A DNA stretch of 64,000 nt from Desarmillaria ectypa (GCA_030407005.1 JAUDYN010000002.1:3162001-3226000); one strand, 5' to 3'. Numbered from the stretch's first letter, positions 1 through 12,983 are shown. Numbers and translations are program-made. Notes: generated from the sequence alone by a model not told the origin.

Positions 1-1361
1 TATAATATACTATTCTACTTTCAAACTATGTAGGATCTCATCAAGTATATCCTCTCATGAAGTGAGGTAAATAGCTGATATAATCTTTGCTTGGAGTATC
101 TACTAATTTCATCTTATCATAGTCACACCAACTTGTGACAGATTCTTTCAGACTCTCTCACAGTGCTATCCAGTTAATGTTTGCATTGGCAGCCTCCATA
201 AAGCATGATATATCAGTTTGCCTAGCAGTTAGCTCAGATTGACTTTCCTGCATACTTTGAGCATGACTGCTTTGGATGTTTGGTTGACTTGCACATGGTG
301 CATATGTGTTTGTAGCAACAGATATCTGAGTTGCACCTTCTAGCATTCCAATTCCTACAGATCTCCTCTTTGTTGCATTGATGCTTTCTTAGACTGCTCC
401 CTCCTGTGCCTGCAGGTAGAGTTGCATAGATGGCACCTCCAGTCTCAAGATAAGCAGTCTTGAGATGTTGGAATTTTTGGATGTCACTGAATAGGACATC
501 TTGGCATATTGCAATAAAATTCCAGATTGCTCTATCATATATGATGACTTGCTCATGCATTAACACATCATAGACTGAGAAAAGATCATTGATGTACTTG
601 TAGTAAGTGCAGAGTTCTGCCTCTCTTCCCCTAAATATATAAGCAACTGCTCTCTCAAACAGGTTTCACACTTGGATTCACTGACCATAGTTCTTGATCT
701 TAGTGGCTGGCTTGGTGGATGGTAATTGAAGGATGAGTCCAGTTGTGAGCATATGGGAAGATGTGCTGGTAATTTTAGTAGAGTGGAAATTGCTGAGTAT
801 CTCATCAAAGTTGATGGCAGTGCCAGCCAGGATTGACTTGTAGCCAGTGTCTGTGAATGTAGGTCTGTTGAACATGTTGGAGAGGATGTGGAAGGCTTCT
901 CTGGGATTTTGAGAATAGCTTTTGAGTTGCTTCTGAATATATCTGTGTTTCTCAAAGAGTGTAGTATCAGTGAGGATATGTTTGACTTCCCAGCCAAGCA
1001 AGCTGTGGTCAAGTTCTGGATGTTTGTTGGTGCAATCTTCATCCTATCTATCAGAGTTCTCTTCAGAGCTGGACAAGCTCTGAGTGTGGGAATGAGGGGT
1101 CTGACCTCATTGCCTCCTATTATTATGATGCCTTTAGTCTTGACTAGGGAAGAATGACTGTCTCCTTCTCTGATGTGGATGCTCTCTACTGCTTTGCTGT
1201 CCATCATGATGGCCATCTCATCTGTGAGCCTCTCCTGCAAAATCCTCACTCTCACTGTCAGATTCTTGGATACAATGACCCCGAGCTGCTGCATCAGTGA
1301 CTTGTCTCTCATGGGAGTCAAGTTGTGTGAGCCAAGGTTTGAGTTGTGCAGAGTCATTCAT
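1..1361 (-). pseudogene. Gag-like zinc-finger ORF remnant of a different retroelement type
   Basis: A single minus-strand frame can be followed from an ATG at 1361 to about position 230, broken by several in-frame stops (for example TGA at 680-678). It starts MNDSAQLKPWLTQ, is then Ser/Glu-rich, and continues into a block that looks genuinely coding. Near the end it carries a CCCH finger (C-x7-C-x4-C-x3-H) directly followed by a CCHC knuckle (C-x2-C-x4-H-x4-C), at about 330-240. This order resembles Gag-like proteins seen near reverse transcriptases in many Agaricomycete genomes. I recognise the type from memory, not from a search. No RT or recombinase is visible in the window, so the element class (DIRS/Ngaro-like or other) is open. 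Downstream (230-1) the frame degrades. Confidence 0.5.
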
Positions 1362-1555
1362 ATCATGGAAAGAAGTTCTAGTGTTCTCTCTATGGCAGGT
1401 ACAGACTTGGTGAAGGTGCAGGGCAATTCAGGCTGCAGCCACACCCTTGCTGATAGTCCCATCAATGAACTGTTGGATGTATTGCTGTAGCTCTCATTGA
1501 GCATTAGCTCAAATCTCTGCATGAGAGTCTTCTCTCTTGTTCTCCTCTCATAGCC

Positions 1556-1950
1556 TGTTATAGCCCTATCTAACACATGACTTGGGACATAAGCTTCTCT
1601 CTAGGCTGTCTTGTGTTCAGACAATCACCCATATGATGAGAGGTTGGCTCAGTCTTTAGTGTGGTGTAGTAGAAGGTATATGATTGTAATTTAGTTGAAA
1701 GATAGAGTATAATGGTGAAAACTACTCTACTTATATACAGAAAGTACAGCATTATTAATAGATGAAATGACAAGGTTGCAGGAGAAAACCTTGAGAAAGT
1801 TGGATGATTGTAGTCTAATAAGAACAAATGAGGGTGACAACCATGTAGAACTAGGGTGGTTGTCAGTGAATATGTTGATGCAGAGTGATAGCGATGCAGG
1901 ATTAGATGTGATCTGATTGGATCAGATAAGATAACAGAAAAATCATAACA
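1556..1950 (-). repeat. 3' LTR of element E (chromovirus family)
   Basis: In plus coordinates it runs TGTTATAGCCC...AATCATAACA, 395 bp, the rc of the family LTR. It is followed at 1951 by the polypurine tract and the pol 3' end of a minus-strand element, so it is the 3' LTR. It is most similar to the F-type LTRs. The matching 5' LTR is not in the window, because E is cut at 5594. Confidence 0.85.
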
Positions 1951-1979
1951 TTACCCCCTTGTTAAAGCAGTCATCCTGA

Positions 1980-4900
1980 CTGCTAAGGTTCTTTTTTAGG
2001 GATGTCAAGTTGTGATTTGATCTGATTGACCCAGTACTGATTAATCAGGTGTTTCCATGAGTCTTTGTCCAGGTTGATAATCCATTTGTGATATCCATCT
2101 CTGTGTTGTACAAGATAAGTGATATCATCATTATCAGAGTATTTGTGATCCAGTATATTGGTCACTATCTTGTCCTTGGTTATGATTTTAGTGTTGTATA
2201 AGGCTTGGTTAATGTTAGCCTTGTATTCTGCAATCGCTTCTGCAGCATTCATCATTTCTGTTTCTTAGACCCAAGAGTTGTGTTCTCTTGTCCATCCTTT
2301 CTATTTGACAAGATAGTCAGTAACTTCTCTAGATGTTTGTCCCCATTTAGCATGTACTCAATGAGTATAAGAGTCCAATATTTCTTTGATTTCATATTCT
2401 TCTTGACCATTGACAAGGTCTGGAGAAGAAGGTGGCAGTTGCTGTTGATTAGGGAATGAGGGCACATTGTATGAAGTCAACAATTTTTCATTGAATTGAG
2501 GATGTATTTTCTAATGAGGTGGCAGTTTCAACTTGTATGCTGTCATTCCAGATTTCTTGATAATTTCAAACAGTCTAGTTTGTTTATCATTGAGCTTCTT
2601 TTTTGGTTGTGGTAGATGGAGGTTGGTGGTGTCAAGCCAGACCTTATCACCAACTTGGTATTCTCAGGATGATTGTTTTTTTTTGTCATGTTGCACCTTC
2701 ATTTGTGCCACTGCTTTTTCCAAAGCATCATGGACTTCCTTGTGAACTTTGGCCATGGTTTCTGTGAATTCCACAGCCACAGGATTTGCAAAGCTGGTCT
2801 TTTGGATGGACTCTGGGATGAGTCATGGATTTCATCCATATAGGACTATAAATGGACTTTTGCCAGTAGCTGAATGAACTCGGTTATTATAAGCAAATTC
2901 TGCCAGTGGTAGCCATGCAACCCAGTCTGTCTGTCAGTGGTTGACAAAGATGCAGAGGTATTTTTCAACTTCCTGATTGATGCATTCCATCTGTCTATCA
3001 GTCTGTGGGTGGTACACTGTGGATGCATTTTGCATAATATTCAGTATCCAATAGAGTTCCTTCATAAAGGCTGACACAAATTGAGGTCCTTGATCTGAAA
3101 TGACTACTTGCAGCATCCCATGCTTTGCATAAATGTGATTTTGGAGAATAAGGGCCCATCCTTCTGCAGACAATTCTTCATTGCATGGTATGAGGATGAT
3201 GTTTTTGGAGAAACAGTCCATAATGATGAGTAGTGTATTGAAGCCTTCTGATTCTGGAAGACCAGTGACCATATTGACTGAGATATGGGTCCAGGGAACA
3301 TCTAGGATTATATTGGGATGAAGAGGGGCAGCCTTTGCTTGTGTATCACTCTTCACTCTTTGACATGTTTTGCACCCTTTGATATAGGATTCAACATCTC
3401 TTTTTATCTTTGGCCACCAATATTCTTGTAGAATGAGCTCCTTGATTTGTGCTATACCTGGATATCCTGTGGTGATATGATCATGGTATTGTGCAATAAT
3501 CTCACTATGGAGGGAAGTATCTTGAGGAATATAGAAATGTCCATCATACCATAATACTTCATTCTCTTGACTGATTCCTCATTCATAGGTAAGGGATTTT
3601 TCAATCCCCTAATCCCATTGTCCTTTTTGTCAAGTTGCATCTCTTATACACATGACTCGTTCCTTGGTTGTGGGCAATATTAATGCCTGGAAGTGTTCAG
3701 GAGAGAGAACAATTATGTCTTGATTGTTGTCTTTTCCCTGATTGTGATCGTCTCTTCAACTAAGAAGATCAGCCTTTTTGTTTGTGACTCTGGCTTTATG
3801 TTGAAGAATAAAGTGGTATTTAGCCAGCTCTGTGATCCACCGAGCTTGTCAGTGGTTCAGCTTCTGGGTTTTTTGGAAGTACTAGAGATTTTGGTGGTCT
3901 GTCCAGATTTCAATGATTTTCTTGGTGCCCATGAGGTAATGGCACCATTCTTCCAATGCTAGCATGATGGCCAGTAATTCTTTGTCATATATTTCATAGT
4001 TGTGTTCTGTGACCATCAATGCTTTGGACATGAATGCAACTGGCCTCTATTTGCTATTCTGTTCTTGGCTTAGAACAGCTCCAATAGCTTCATCACTAGC
4101 ATCTGCTTCTACTTGGAATTTTCCATCATTCAAGGGGATTATTAAAACCACATCTGCTGTCATCAACTTTTTCAGTTGCACAAATGCTTGTTCTTGCATT
4201 GGTCCCCATGTTCAGTCTATCTTTCTGGTTAACTGGGTGAGAGGTCATATGATCTTGGAATAATCACATATGAATTTCTGATAGAAATTGGTGAATCCTA
4301 GAAAGGATTGGAGCTCCTTCTTCTTCGTTGGAATAGGCCATTCTGCTATTCTGGCAATCTTGACAGGATTTATCTGGATCACATCTTCACTGATTATGAC
4401 CCCAAGATATTCTGTTTTGAGTACTTCAAACTCACATTTCTCTGCTTTGAGAAACAGTTTGTTTTCTTGTAAGTGCTGGAGGACTTGTCAGACAATGATT
4501 CGATATTCTGACAGGGATTTGGTGAAAATAAGGATGTCATCAAGGTATATGGTGACTTTTCCTCTGGTGATCAAATCCTTAAAAATGTCATTCATCATCC
4601 ACTGGAAAGTGGCTGGTGAGTTTGTGAGACCGAAGAACATAACTATGGGTTTGAAGAGTCTTTGGTTGGTTCTGAACATGGCTTTTTCTTCATCTTCTTC
4701 TTGGATTCATACATTGTTGTATCCCCATTGAACATCTAACTTGGAGAAGTACTTTGCTCTGCATAGCTTGTCAATGAGTTCTGATATCAATGGGAGTGGG
4801 TATTGATTTTTTATGGTCATTTTGTTTAGTTTTTGATAATCCTGAACAGGATGTAGAGAGCCATCCTTTTTCTTAATGAAGAAGAAAGAGGAGGTGAAAG

Positions 4901-5594
4901 GAGATTTAGAGGGATGAATTCTTCTGGAGTTGAGGTTTTTGTCAAGGAACTTGTCAAGTTGTTCTTGTTCATTTGAGTTGAGGGGATAGACTTTACAGTC
5001 TAGTGTGGATTTGGCATTTGGGATTAGCTTGATGGCATGATCCCATGGTTTCCAGTCTGGGAGTTCATCAAAACTTTCTTTAGAGAACAAGTCTCTAAAG
5101 CTTTGATACTGAGGAGGTACAAGTTCCTCAAAGGTCTCCTTTGGTTTTTCTGCATTTGCAGCAGCTGTCAATTTGTTTGCATGGTATACCACTCAAAGAA
5201 TGATTTCTTCTTGCATGTTTACTGCAAGAATGGTTTCTCTAACTTCAAGTTTTTCATCCCACCTGTCTTCTTCCTCTGAATTGGAAAGAGGGAAATAATT
5301 TTTTATGCAATGACATCATCCAAATGTCATTAATTCCTTTTTCCAATTGACTAGGGGGTTATGGTATTTAAGCCAATTGTGGCCCAAATACATGGTTTTG
5401 GAATCTAGGTCAGTGACCACAAGGTCAATTCATTCAATGTGATCTCTGATGGTCATTTGAAGTTCCACGAATTCAGTTACATCACCTGCTTTATTATGGG
5501 TTCCATCTGTGTTGTAAACAGGTATGGGTGTGGCAGCTTTTCTAGTATCCAACTGGTGTTGTTGGACATAGATTCAGTTGATACAGCTGCCCAT
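1980..5594 (-). pseudogene. pol pseudogene of element E
   Basis: Reading leftward on the minus strand, fragments of the family Pol appear in order: the C-terminal half of the protease, RT with the [16 protein letters not shown] block near 4790, a YLDDILIF motif near 4540, RNase H near 4100, the integrase HHCC and core (3420-2900), the GPY/F module, the chromodomain and the extra C-terminal domain ending in PKKEP near 1983. Many stops and frame breaks are present, mostly at former Arg CGA codons. The first integrase catalytic Asp is Asn (SVNMVTG). Not functional. Confidence 0.85.
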
Positions 5595-6935
5595 TGATAT
5601 GCCGTCTATGCATTCACATCTAGATTTTGCGATTTTGTAACAATACTATTGCACATCTATCCTATACTAGTGATACATAGAGGACTATAGCTGAGGCTTC
5701 GAGCTGATAGTTAAAAGCAGTAAGCAACTGGTAGAGCCAGGACTTAGATGCAACACCATTAGTGGGTTAAATCTATCAGCCAGCCAGACTAGTAACTCGA
5801 ATGCTAGCAGGACTAAGTGAAATACAACCACTAGCAAATGAAGGATGCTACTAGCACACAAAAACCAGGAGCAGAGTACACAGATCTTGTCAAGTTCTGT
5901 CACTAGCAGCCCAGACTGGGCATAAACACCTAAGTCAGGATAACTAGTCACATGGCAATCTTGAAACAGGACTTAGAAATAAATTAGGAATAGATTAACC
6001 TTGAGCCCAGATCCAACTATTTCAATATAGATCTCTTATGATCGATGCTAGTGGAGCCAGACTGCACCCTCAATCATGATCAGATAGCTGTTACAGGCAC
6101 CAATATCCGGATATCCATATAACTGCATTACTAGGGCCTGTAGTTGGGCCAAGGGTGCGGAAAGACCAACTGTGAAGTCTCTAGACCAAATATTTGAAAA
6201 GAAAACAGACTAGACTGACTATTGTGTGATTATTCACCATTATTCATGACTAGCCAAGAAATCCTTACCAATATACCCTATACCCAGATGATATTTATAG
6301 TTCTGCCTCAGTAGTATATAAGTAGTGGGATGGGCGCTTGTGCAAACCAGGCAAGCCATCCCCACAGTTGAGCCCTCACTGGTAGTAACTGGTGTCCCCA
6401 ATTAAAGGCTTTTGTGCTTAACCTCAATAAAGTGATGAATAGTCGCTAAGTCACCTATAGAATTGCATTGAATTGAAGTCCATTAGAGTCACTGTTGTGT
6501 CCTGCAAAGGTCCGGAGTGTTTTGAAGTTAGTTCAAGCAAAGTTCTCAGAGTTATAGTTTATTCTTAGGCCAAGAGTGTGGCTAGTCAAGTGTTTATCAC
6601 TTGTAGGAAGCAGTATAGGGCCAAGAGCACCACCAGTCTGAAGCAGTTTCAGTCAGAACGAGCACAGTAGCTCAAACCAAGTCACTTTTTATCCAATTGT
6701 GTCTTACCCACCCCACTAGTACGAGTAGTACTTTGTATAAACTCACTAGTAATGAATAAAACATCTTTAAGACAATTGTACTTGATTATTAAAGTCTGCA
6801 GAGTGCTTCCATCATACTTGAAACTGCCCAAATTCAATATTGGTGATTAAGTGTAGAGTAGTAAGAGGTTTAGTGTGATTGGTGTTCATTGCCATTCCCT
6901 AATTCTTTTGTCACTCGCTGTTACCAAGCACATCA
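5595..6935 (+). repeat. L-family solo LTR, copy L1
   Basis: 1341 bp, TGATATGC...GCACATCA, so the ends are TG...CA. A TATATAAG box (about 6317) and an AATAAA signal (about 6425) lie mid-element, as expected for U3-R-U5. It is nearly identical to L2 (7817-9157), which lies inverted 881 bp away. The flanking 4-mers (CCAT left, CTGA right) do not match, so the original target duplication was lost by rearrangement. Confidence 0.8.
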
Positions 6936-7370
6936 CTGAATGTCCTGTGCATATTCTTGGGCCACGGTGGGGGCAGGGGTGGGTCGTTCCATCCAGTAGT
7001 GGAGTAGAACTGCCTGTGCATTATGGACATGGGTGGAGGAGGGCCCAGGAGTTGGGGGCCTCTCATCATTGGTGCTCCCCTCAGAGGAGGACACAATTGT
7101 GAATCAGGCCTGGGGACAGATGAGTGGTACTGTTGCTCATTCTCCCAGTTGGGCAGTGGGTAACTCCCTGGGAAGGACATTTCCCAGGTGTTGTGAGGGT
7201 CGGGGTGGTGGTGTCAGTCATCAAACCCACCTTTGTTGGAGGAGAGTTTGTATTTCTTCTTCATGAAGTAAAACAGTGAGAACCATGAAAAAAGTTAAAA
7301 GGATGGCACCGCTGATTGTGATGCTGAGTGAAACAGTATGGGGTTCTTGTCAGTTTTCCTCGTTGGGCAT
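6936..7370 (-). pseudogene. ORF1 (membrane protein) 5' fragment of element C, in an inverted block
   Basis: Starting at ATG 7370 on the minus strand, the frame gives a short N-terminus, a hydrophobic single-pass segment (about ISGAILLTFFMVLTVLLY) and a Pro-rich tail. It is homologous to the N-terminus of ORF1 in A, B and D. There is an early stop after MPNEEN and a premature end after about 60 codons; other frames carry the following Pro-rich region. It is cut at 6936 by L1. The adjoining LTR matches the 3' LTR of plus-strand element C, so this block belongs to C and has been inverted. Confidence 0.65.
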
Positions 7371-7429
7371 GAGGAAGTGCTTCTTTACAGCTAGCATTTA
7401 AAGAAGCAGAAGATTAATCTTTCAACTAA

Positions 7430-7816
7430 TGTTAGGACTCGACTTAGTCATGAGACTTGGGATGTCAGCTGACCTCTGAGAGCTGTTACGTGTTTGAACA
7501 GTTACCCAAATAGAGGTTTAAGCATAGTCTTTAGTATGTGAGAGTAAGTGGTATATGATTTAAGTTTAGTCAAAAGATGGAGTACAACTGTGAAGTTTAC
7601 TTTACTTATATACTGTTTTTATGGTGATATATATAGATGAAATGATAGAATCCATGCTTGAATGGTGTTGAAGCAGAATGGTCCAGAAGGATCATGTGTC
7701 CAATAGAAAGCATTTGGGGTGACAAACAGTGAGAATGCAGGTAGGGTTTGGCAAGTGGATAGATATGAGTCAGAATCAAGGATTGATAAGATGGATGAGT
7801 CATGGATATGACTTGG
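7430..7816 (-). repeat. Truncated 5' LTR of element C, inverted
   Basis: It begins TGTTAGGACTCG and is nearly identical, with mostly transition differences, to the rc of C's 3' LTR (12984-13400). It is cut by L2 about 30 bp before its expected end. The 13 nt at 7417-7429 just outside it form the presumed self-priming site of C. Confidence 0.8.
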
Positions 7817-9157
7817 TGATGTGCTTGGTTATGGCAAGTGACAAAAGAATTAGGGAATGGCAATGAACACCAATCACACTAAACCTCTTACTACTCTACA
7901 CTTAATCACCAATATTGAATTTGGGCAGTTTCAAGTATGATGGAAGCACTCTGCAGACTTTAATAATCAAGTACAATTGTCTTAAAGATGTTTTATTCGT
8001 TACTAGTGAGTTTATACAAAGTACTACTCGTACTAGTGGGGTGGGTAAGACACAATTGGATAAAAAGTGACTTGGTTTGAGCTACTGTGCTCGTTCTGAC
8101 TGAAACTGCTTCAGACTGGTGGTGCTCTTGGCCCTATACTGCTTCCTACAAGTGATAAACACTTGACTAGCCACACTCTTGGCCTAAGAATAAACTATAA
8201 CTCTGAGAACTTTGCTTGAACTAACTTCAAAACACTCCGGACCTTTGCAGGACACAACAGTGACTCTAATGGACTTCAATTCAATGCAATTCTATAGGTG
8301 ACTTAGCGACTATTCATCACTTTATTGAGGTTAAGCACAAAAGCCTTTAATTGGGGACACCAGTTACTACCAGTGAGGGCTCAACTGTGGGGATGGCTTG
8401 CCTGGTTTGCACAAGCGCCCATCCCACTACTTATATACTACTGAGGCAGAACTATAAATATCATCTGGGTATAGGGTATATTGGTAAGGATTTCTTGGCT
8501 AGTCATGAATAATGGTGAATAATCACACAATAGTCAGTCTAGTCTGTTTTCTTTTCAAATATTTGGTCTAGAGACTTCACAGTTGGTCTTTCCGCACCCT
8601 TGGCCCAACTACAGGCCCTAGTAATGCAGTTATATGGATATCCGGATATTGGTGCCTGTAACAGCTATCTGATCATGATTGAGGGTGCAGTCTGGCTCCA
8701 CTAGCATCGATCATAAGAGATCTATATTGAAATAGTTGGATCTGGGCTCAAGGTTAATCTATTCCTAATTTATTTCTAAGTCCTGTTTCAAGATTGCCAT
8801 GTGACTAGTTATCCTGACTTAGGTGTTTATGCCCAGTCTGGGCTGCTAGTGACAGAACTTGACAAGATCTGTGTACTCTGCTCCTGGTTTTTGTGTGCTA
8901 GTAGCATCCTTCATTTGCTAGTGGTTGTATTTCACTTAGTCCTGCTAGCATTCGAGTTACTAGTCTGGCTGGCTGATAGATTTAACCCACTAATGGTGTT
9001 GCATCTAAGTCCTGGCTCTACCAGTTGCTTACTGCTTTTAACTATCAGCTCGAAGCCTCAGCTATAGTCCTCTATGTATCACTAATATAGGATAGATGTG
9101 CAATAGTATTGTTACAAAATCGCAAAATCTAGGTGTGAATGCGTAGACGGCATATCA
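7817..9157 (-). repeat. L-family solo LTR, copy L2
   Basis: 1341 bp, the inverted twin of L1 with only a few transition differences seen. The left flank is the truncated C LTR; the right flank is the start of C's protease region. Flanking 4-mers (TTGG and TTGT) do not match, consistent with recombination. Confidence 0.8.
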
Positions 9158-12100
9158 TTGTTTAGAGCTTGAGAACCAGAGAGAGTCTGGCATGTGAGTG
9201 GCTCTACAAACTCCACAAACTAATCTGCTATATCCATGGTACCAAAAGCTCAGGACGAGACTTTTTGGTGGATATACAGCTCTCTCCTTGTATGGGAAAG
9301 CAGACATTGACAACCCAAGTGTTGTTGGATAGTGGCTGCACTGGCAGCTCTATTAACCAAACCTATGTCCAACAACACCAGTTGGACACATGAAAAGCTG
9401 CCACCCTGATTCCAGTCTACAACACAGATGGAACCCGCAACAAGGCCAGCGATGTCACTGAATTTGTGAAACTCCAAATGACTATCAGGGACCACAGCAA
9501 ACAAATTGACCTTGCAGTCACTGACTTGGGTTCCAAAACCATGTATCTGGGCCATGACTGGCTTAAATGCCACAACCCATTTGTTAATTGGAAAGCGGGG
9601 ACCATGACATTTGGATGATGTCATTGTGTCAAAACTCCTTTCATACTACCCAATGCAGATGAAGAAGATCGATGGGATGAAGAGCTAGAGGAAGGAGAAA
9701 GTATTCTTGCTGTCAATATGCAAGAAGAAATCATCCTTTGAGCAGTCCATCATGCAAATGAACTGGCAGCAGCAGCAAATGCTGAAAAACTGAAACAGAC
9801 TTTTGAGGAGCTTATGCCTCCTCAATACCAAAGCTTTAGAGATTTATTCTCAAAAGAAAGCTTCGACAACTTACCCAAATGAAGACCCTGAGACCATGCT
9901 ATCGAGCTAGTCCCAAATGCGAAATCTACCTTGGACTGTAAAGTCTACCCACTCGATCAAAATGAGCAAGAACAACTCAACAAGTTCCTTGATGAAAACC
10001 TAGACTCAGGGTGAATCTGTCTCTTGAAATCCCCTTTTGCCTCTCCCTTTTTCTTTGTTAAAAAGAAGGATGGCTCACTATGACCTGTTCAGGACTATCG
10101 CAAACTGAATGAAATGACAATCAAGAATCACTATCCCCTTCCCCTAATTTCTGAACTCATCGACAAACTATGGGGAGCAAAATATTTCTCCAAACTAGAT
10201 GTTCAATGGGGATACAACAATGTCCACATCAGAGATGGAGATGAAGAAAAAGCCACATTCAGAACTAACCGAGGACTCTTTGAGCTGATGGTTATGTTTT
10301 TTGGGCTTATAAATTCACCCGCTACGTTCCAGTGGATGATGAATGATATATTCAAGGATTTAATTGCCAGAGGAAAAGTTACCATTTACCTTGACAATAT
10401 TTTGATCTTCACAAAATCCTTATCTGAACACCGAAACATTGTTCAACAAGTACTCCAGCATCTTTGAGAAAACAAGCTGTTCCTCAAAGCAGAGAAATGT
10501 GAATTCAAGGTATTAGAGACTGAATACCTTGGGGTTATCATCAGTAAAGATGCCATTCACATGGACCCAGTCAAGATTGCTGGAATAGTGGAATGGCCTA
10601 CTCTGACGAAGAAGAAGGAACTCCAGTCATTCCTAGGATTCATGAACTTTTATTGAAAGTTCATTCATGATTACTCCAAAATTGTATGACCTCTTACCCA
10701 GTTAACAGGAAAAGTAGACTGGATGTGGGGACCAGACCAAGAACAGGCATTTGGTCAACTCAAAAAGTTGATGACCACAAACATAGTTCTCACAATTCCC
10801 TCAGATGATGGAAAATTCTACATGGAGGCTGACACCAGTGATGGAGCCATCGGCACCGTTCTAAGCCAAGAACAGAATGGCAAATGGAGACCCATTGCAT
10901 TCATGTCAAAAGCTTTGACAGTCACCAAACAAAACTATGAGATATATGACAAGGAGTTACTAACAATCATGCTAGCCTTAGAAGAATGGCACTATTATCT
11001 CATGGGTGCCAAGAAGACTATTGAAATATGGATGGATCACCAAAATCTCCAGTACTTCTGGAAACTGCAGAAGCTAAACTGATGACAAGCCTGATAGGTT
11101 ATGGAACTGGCTGAGTACCACTTTGTCCTTCAACACAAAGCTGGAACTGCCAATCAGAAGGCCAATCTTCTTAGTAGATGAGATGATCATGATCAAGAGA
11201 AGGAGGATAATCAGGATATAATCATCCTTTCCCCTGAACATTTCTGGGCACTAATATTACCCACCACTGAAGAACAAACCATGTGTATAAGAGATGCAAC
11301 CCGACAAAGAAATCAGTGGGACCAAGGGATTGAGAAATCCCTTAACCACAAGCAAGGAATAACCCAAGAAGACGAAATCTTGTGGTATGACAGAAGAATT
11401 TATATTCCCCAGAATCCTTCCCTTCGTGGTGAAATCATTGCCCAATATCATGACCATATCACTGCTGGACATCCTAGGATTGTGAAGACCAAGAAACTGG
11501 TTCTTCGAGAATATTAGTGGCCAAAGATGAAGAAAGATGTTGAGTCCTATATCAAGGGATGCGAGACTTTCCAATGAACGAAGAGTGATACATAAGCCAA
11601 GGCTGCACCTCTTCACTCAAACTTGATCTCTGATGCCCCATGGACACACATCTCTGTCAACATGATCACTGGACTCCCTGAGTCTGAAGGATTCGATGCA
11701 CTATTGGTCATGATTGATCAATTCTCCAAAAACATCATTCTCATTCCATGCAATGAAGAATTATCTGCTGAAGGATGGGCTTTAATGCTTCGAAACCATG
11801 TATATGCCAAACATGGAATGCCACAAGTGGTCATCTCAGACCGAGGACCCCAATTTGTATCCACATTCATGAAGGAACTCTACTGAATGTTGGATATCAC
11901 ACAGAATGCCTCAATGGCATACCATCCCCAGATGGACGGACAGACAGAAAGGGTCAACCAAGAGGTTGAAAAGTATCTTCATATCTTTGTCAACCACTGA
12001 CAAATAGATTGGGTAGCATGGCTATCTCTCACAGAATTTGCCCACAACAACTGAACTCATTTGGCCATGGGCAAAAGTCCTTTCATGGTCCTATATGGAT

Positions 12101-12951
12101 GGAATCCCTGACTCATTTCTGAGTCAATGCAGAAAACCAGTTTTGCAAATCTGGCAGCTGTTGATTTCACTGAAACAATGGCCAAGGTTCATAAGGAGGT
12201 ACATGACGCATTAGAAAAAGCAGTGATGCAAATGAAGGTGCAATATGACAAACAAAAACAATCACCACAGGAATATCAAATTGGCGACAAGGTCTGGCTC
12301 GATACTGCCAACCTCCATCTTCCACGACCAAAAAAGAAACTCAATGATAAATGAACAGGACCATTCAAAATCATTGAAAAGTCTGGAGTGGCAGCATACA
12401 AGTTGAAGCTGCCACCTCATTGGAAGATCCATCCCCGATTCAATGAAAAGTTGTTGACTCCCTATGTCATGCCTATATTCCTGAACCAACAGCAACCACC
12501 ACCTCCTCCCCCAGACCTCATTGATGGACAAGATGAGTATGAAATCGAAGAAGTTTTGGACTTGTGCACTTGGAAAGTATGCTCCAAAAGAGGACAACCA
12601 TCCAGGAAAGTAATGGACTACCTGGTCAAGTGGAAGGGTTGGACCCATGAACACAACTCATAGGTGCAAGAAAATGAGATGATGAATGCTTTGGAAGCGA
12701 TCCAAGAGTATCAGGCCAGCATAAACCATGCTGTATACACTCCAAAAATCATAACCAATGACAAAGCAGTGGTCAACATCCTAGATCATGAGTACTCAGA
12801 GCATGGCGACATAGCCTACCTCACCAAACAAAAAGATGGATATACCAAATGGATCATCAATCCTGACAAAAAATTATGAAAAAACTTGATTGATCAATAC
12901 TGGATCAGTCAAATTGAAACACAGTTCGATGCCCCCAAAGAAGAACCTTAG
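9158..12951 (+). pseudogene. pol pseudogene of element C
   Basis: It starts inside the pre-protease region (SLRTRESLACEWLYKLHK). It shows the protease motif LLDSGCTGSS (near 9330), the RT block (10114-10470, with YLDNIL in place of YLDD), RNase H (10800-11060), integrase (11430-12100), the GPY/F module, the chromodomain (12530-12700) and the extra C-terminal domain ending at TAG 12951. Most stops fall where intact copy A has Arg CGA. The first integrase Asp is Asn (SVNMITG). Glutamine codons are largely intact, which argues for CpG-limited decay. Not functional. Confidence 0.88.
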
Positions 12952-12983
12952 CAGTCAGGATGACTGCTTTAACAAGGGGGTAA

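Larger units (their letters stand above)
1556..5594 (-). mobile_element. Element E: truncated, decayed Ty3/Gypsy chromovirus
   Basis: It comprises the 3' LTR (1556-1950), the polypurine tract (rc of 1951-1963), and a decayed pol running from the C-terminus (near 1983) to the protease (near 5594). There the L-family solo LTR at 5595 interrupts it at the protease active site. The expected 5' remainder (start of pol, gag, ORF1, 5' LTR) is absent on the other side of that LTR, so sequence has been lost. Confidence 0.8.

Noticed and set aside
888..1490. Plus-strand ORFs and the 265-codon minus-strand ORF in 560-1490
   Set aside because: The zinc-finger frame (starting 1361) reads through the same region with a coherent Gag-like product; the others are shadows.
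8801..9067. 88-codon hydrophobic ORF present in four L copies (also 5685-5951, 29910-30176, 33235-33501)
   Set aside because: It lies antisense in the U3 of a solo LTR and the copies are nearly identical by descent. Leu-rich composition alone is not evidence of a protein.
5595..9157. L1 and L2 as the long terminal inverted repeats of one DNA transposon
   Set aside because: L3, L4 and L5 are independent single units with their own 4-bp duplications, TG...CA ends, a TATA box and AATAAA, which fits solo LTRs.
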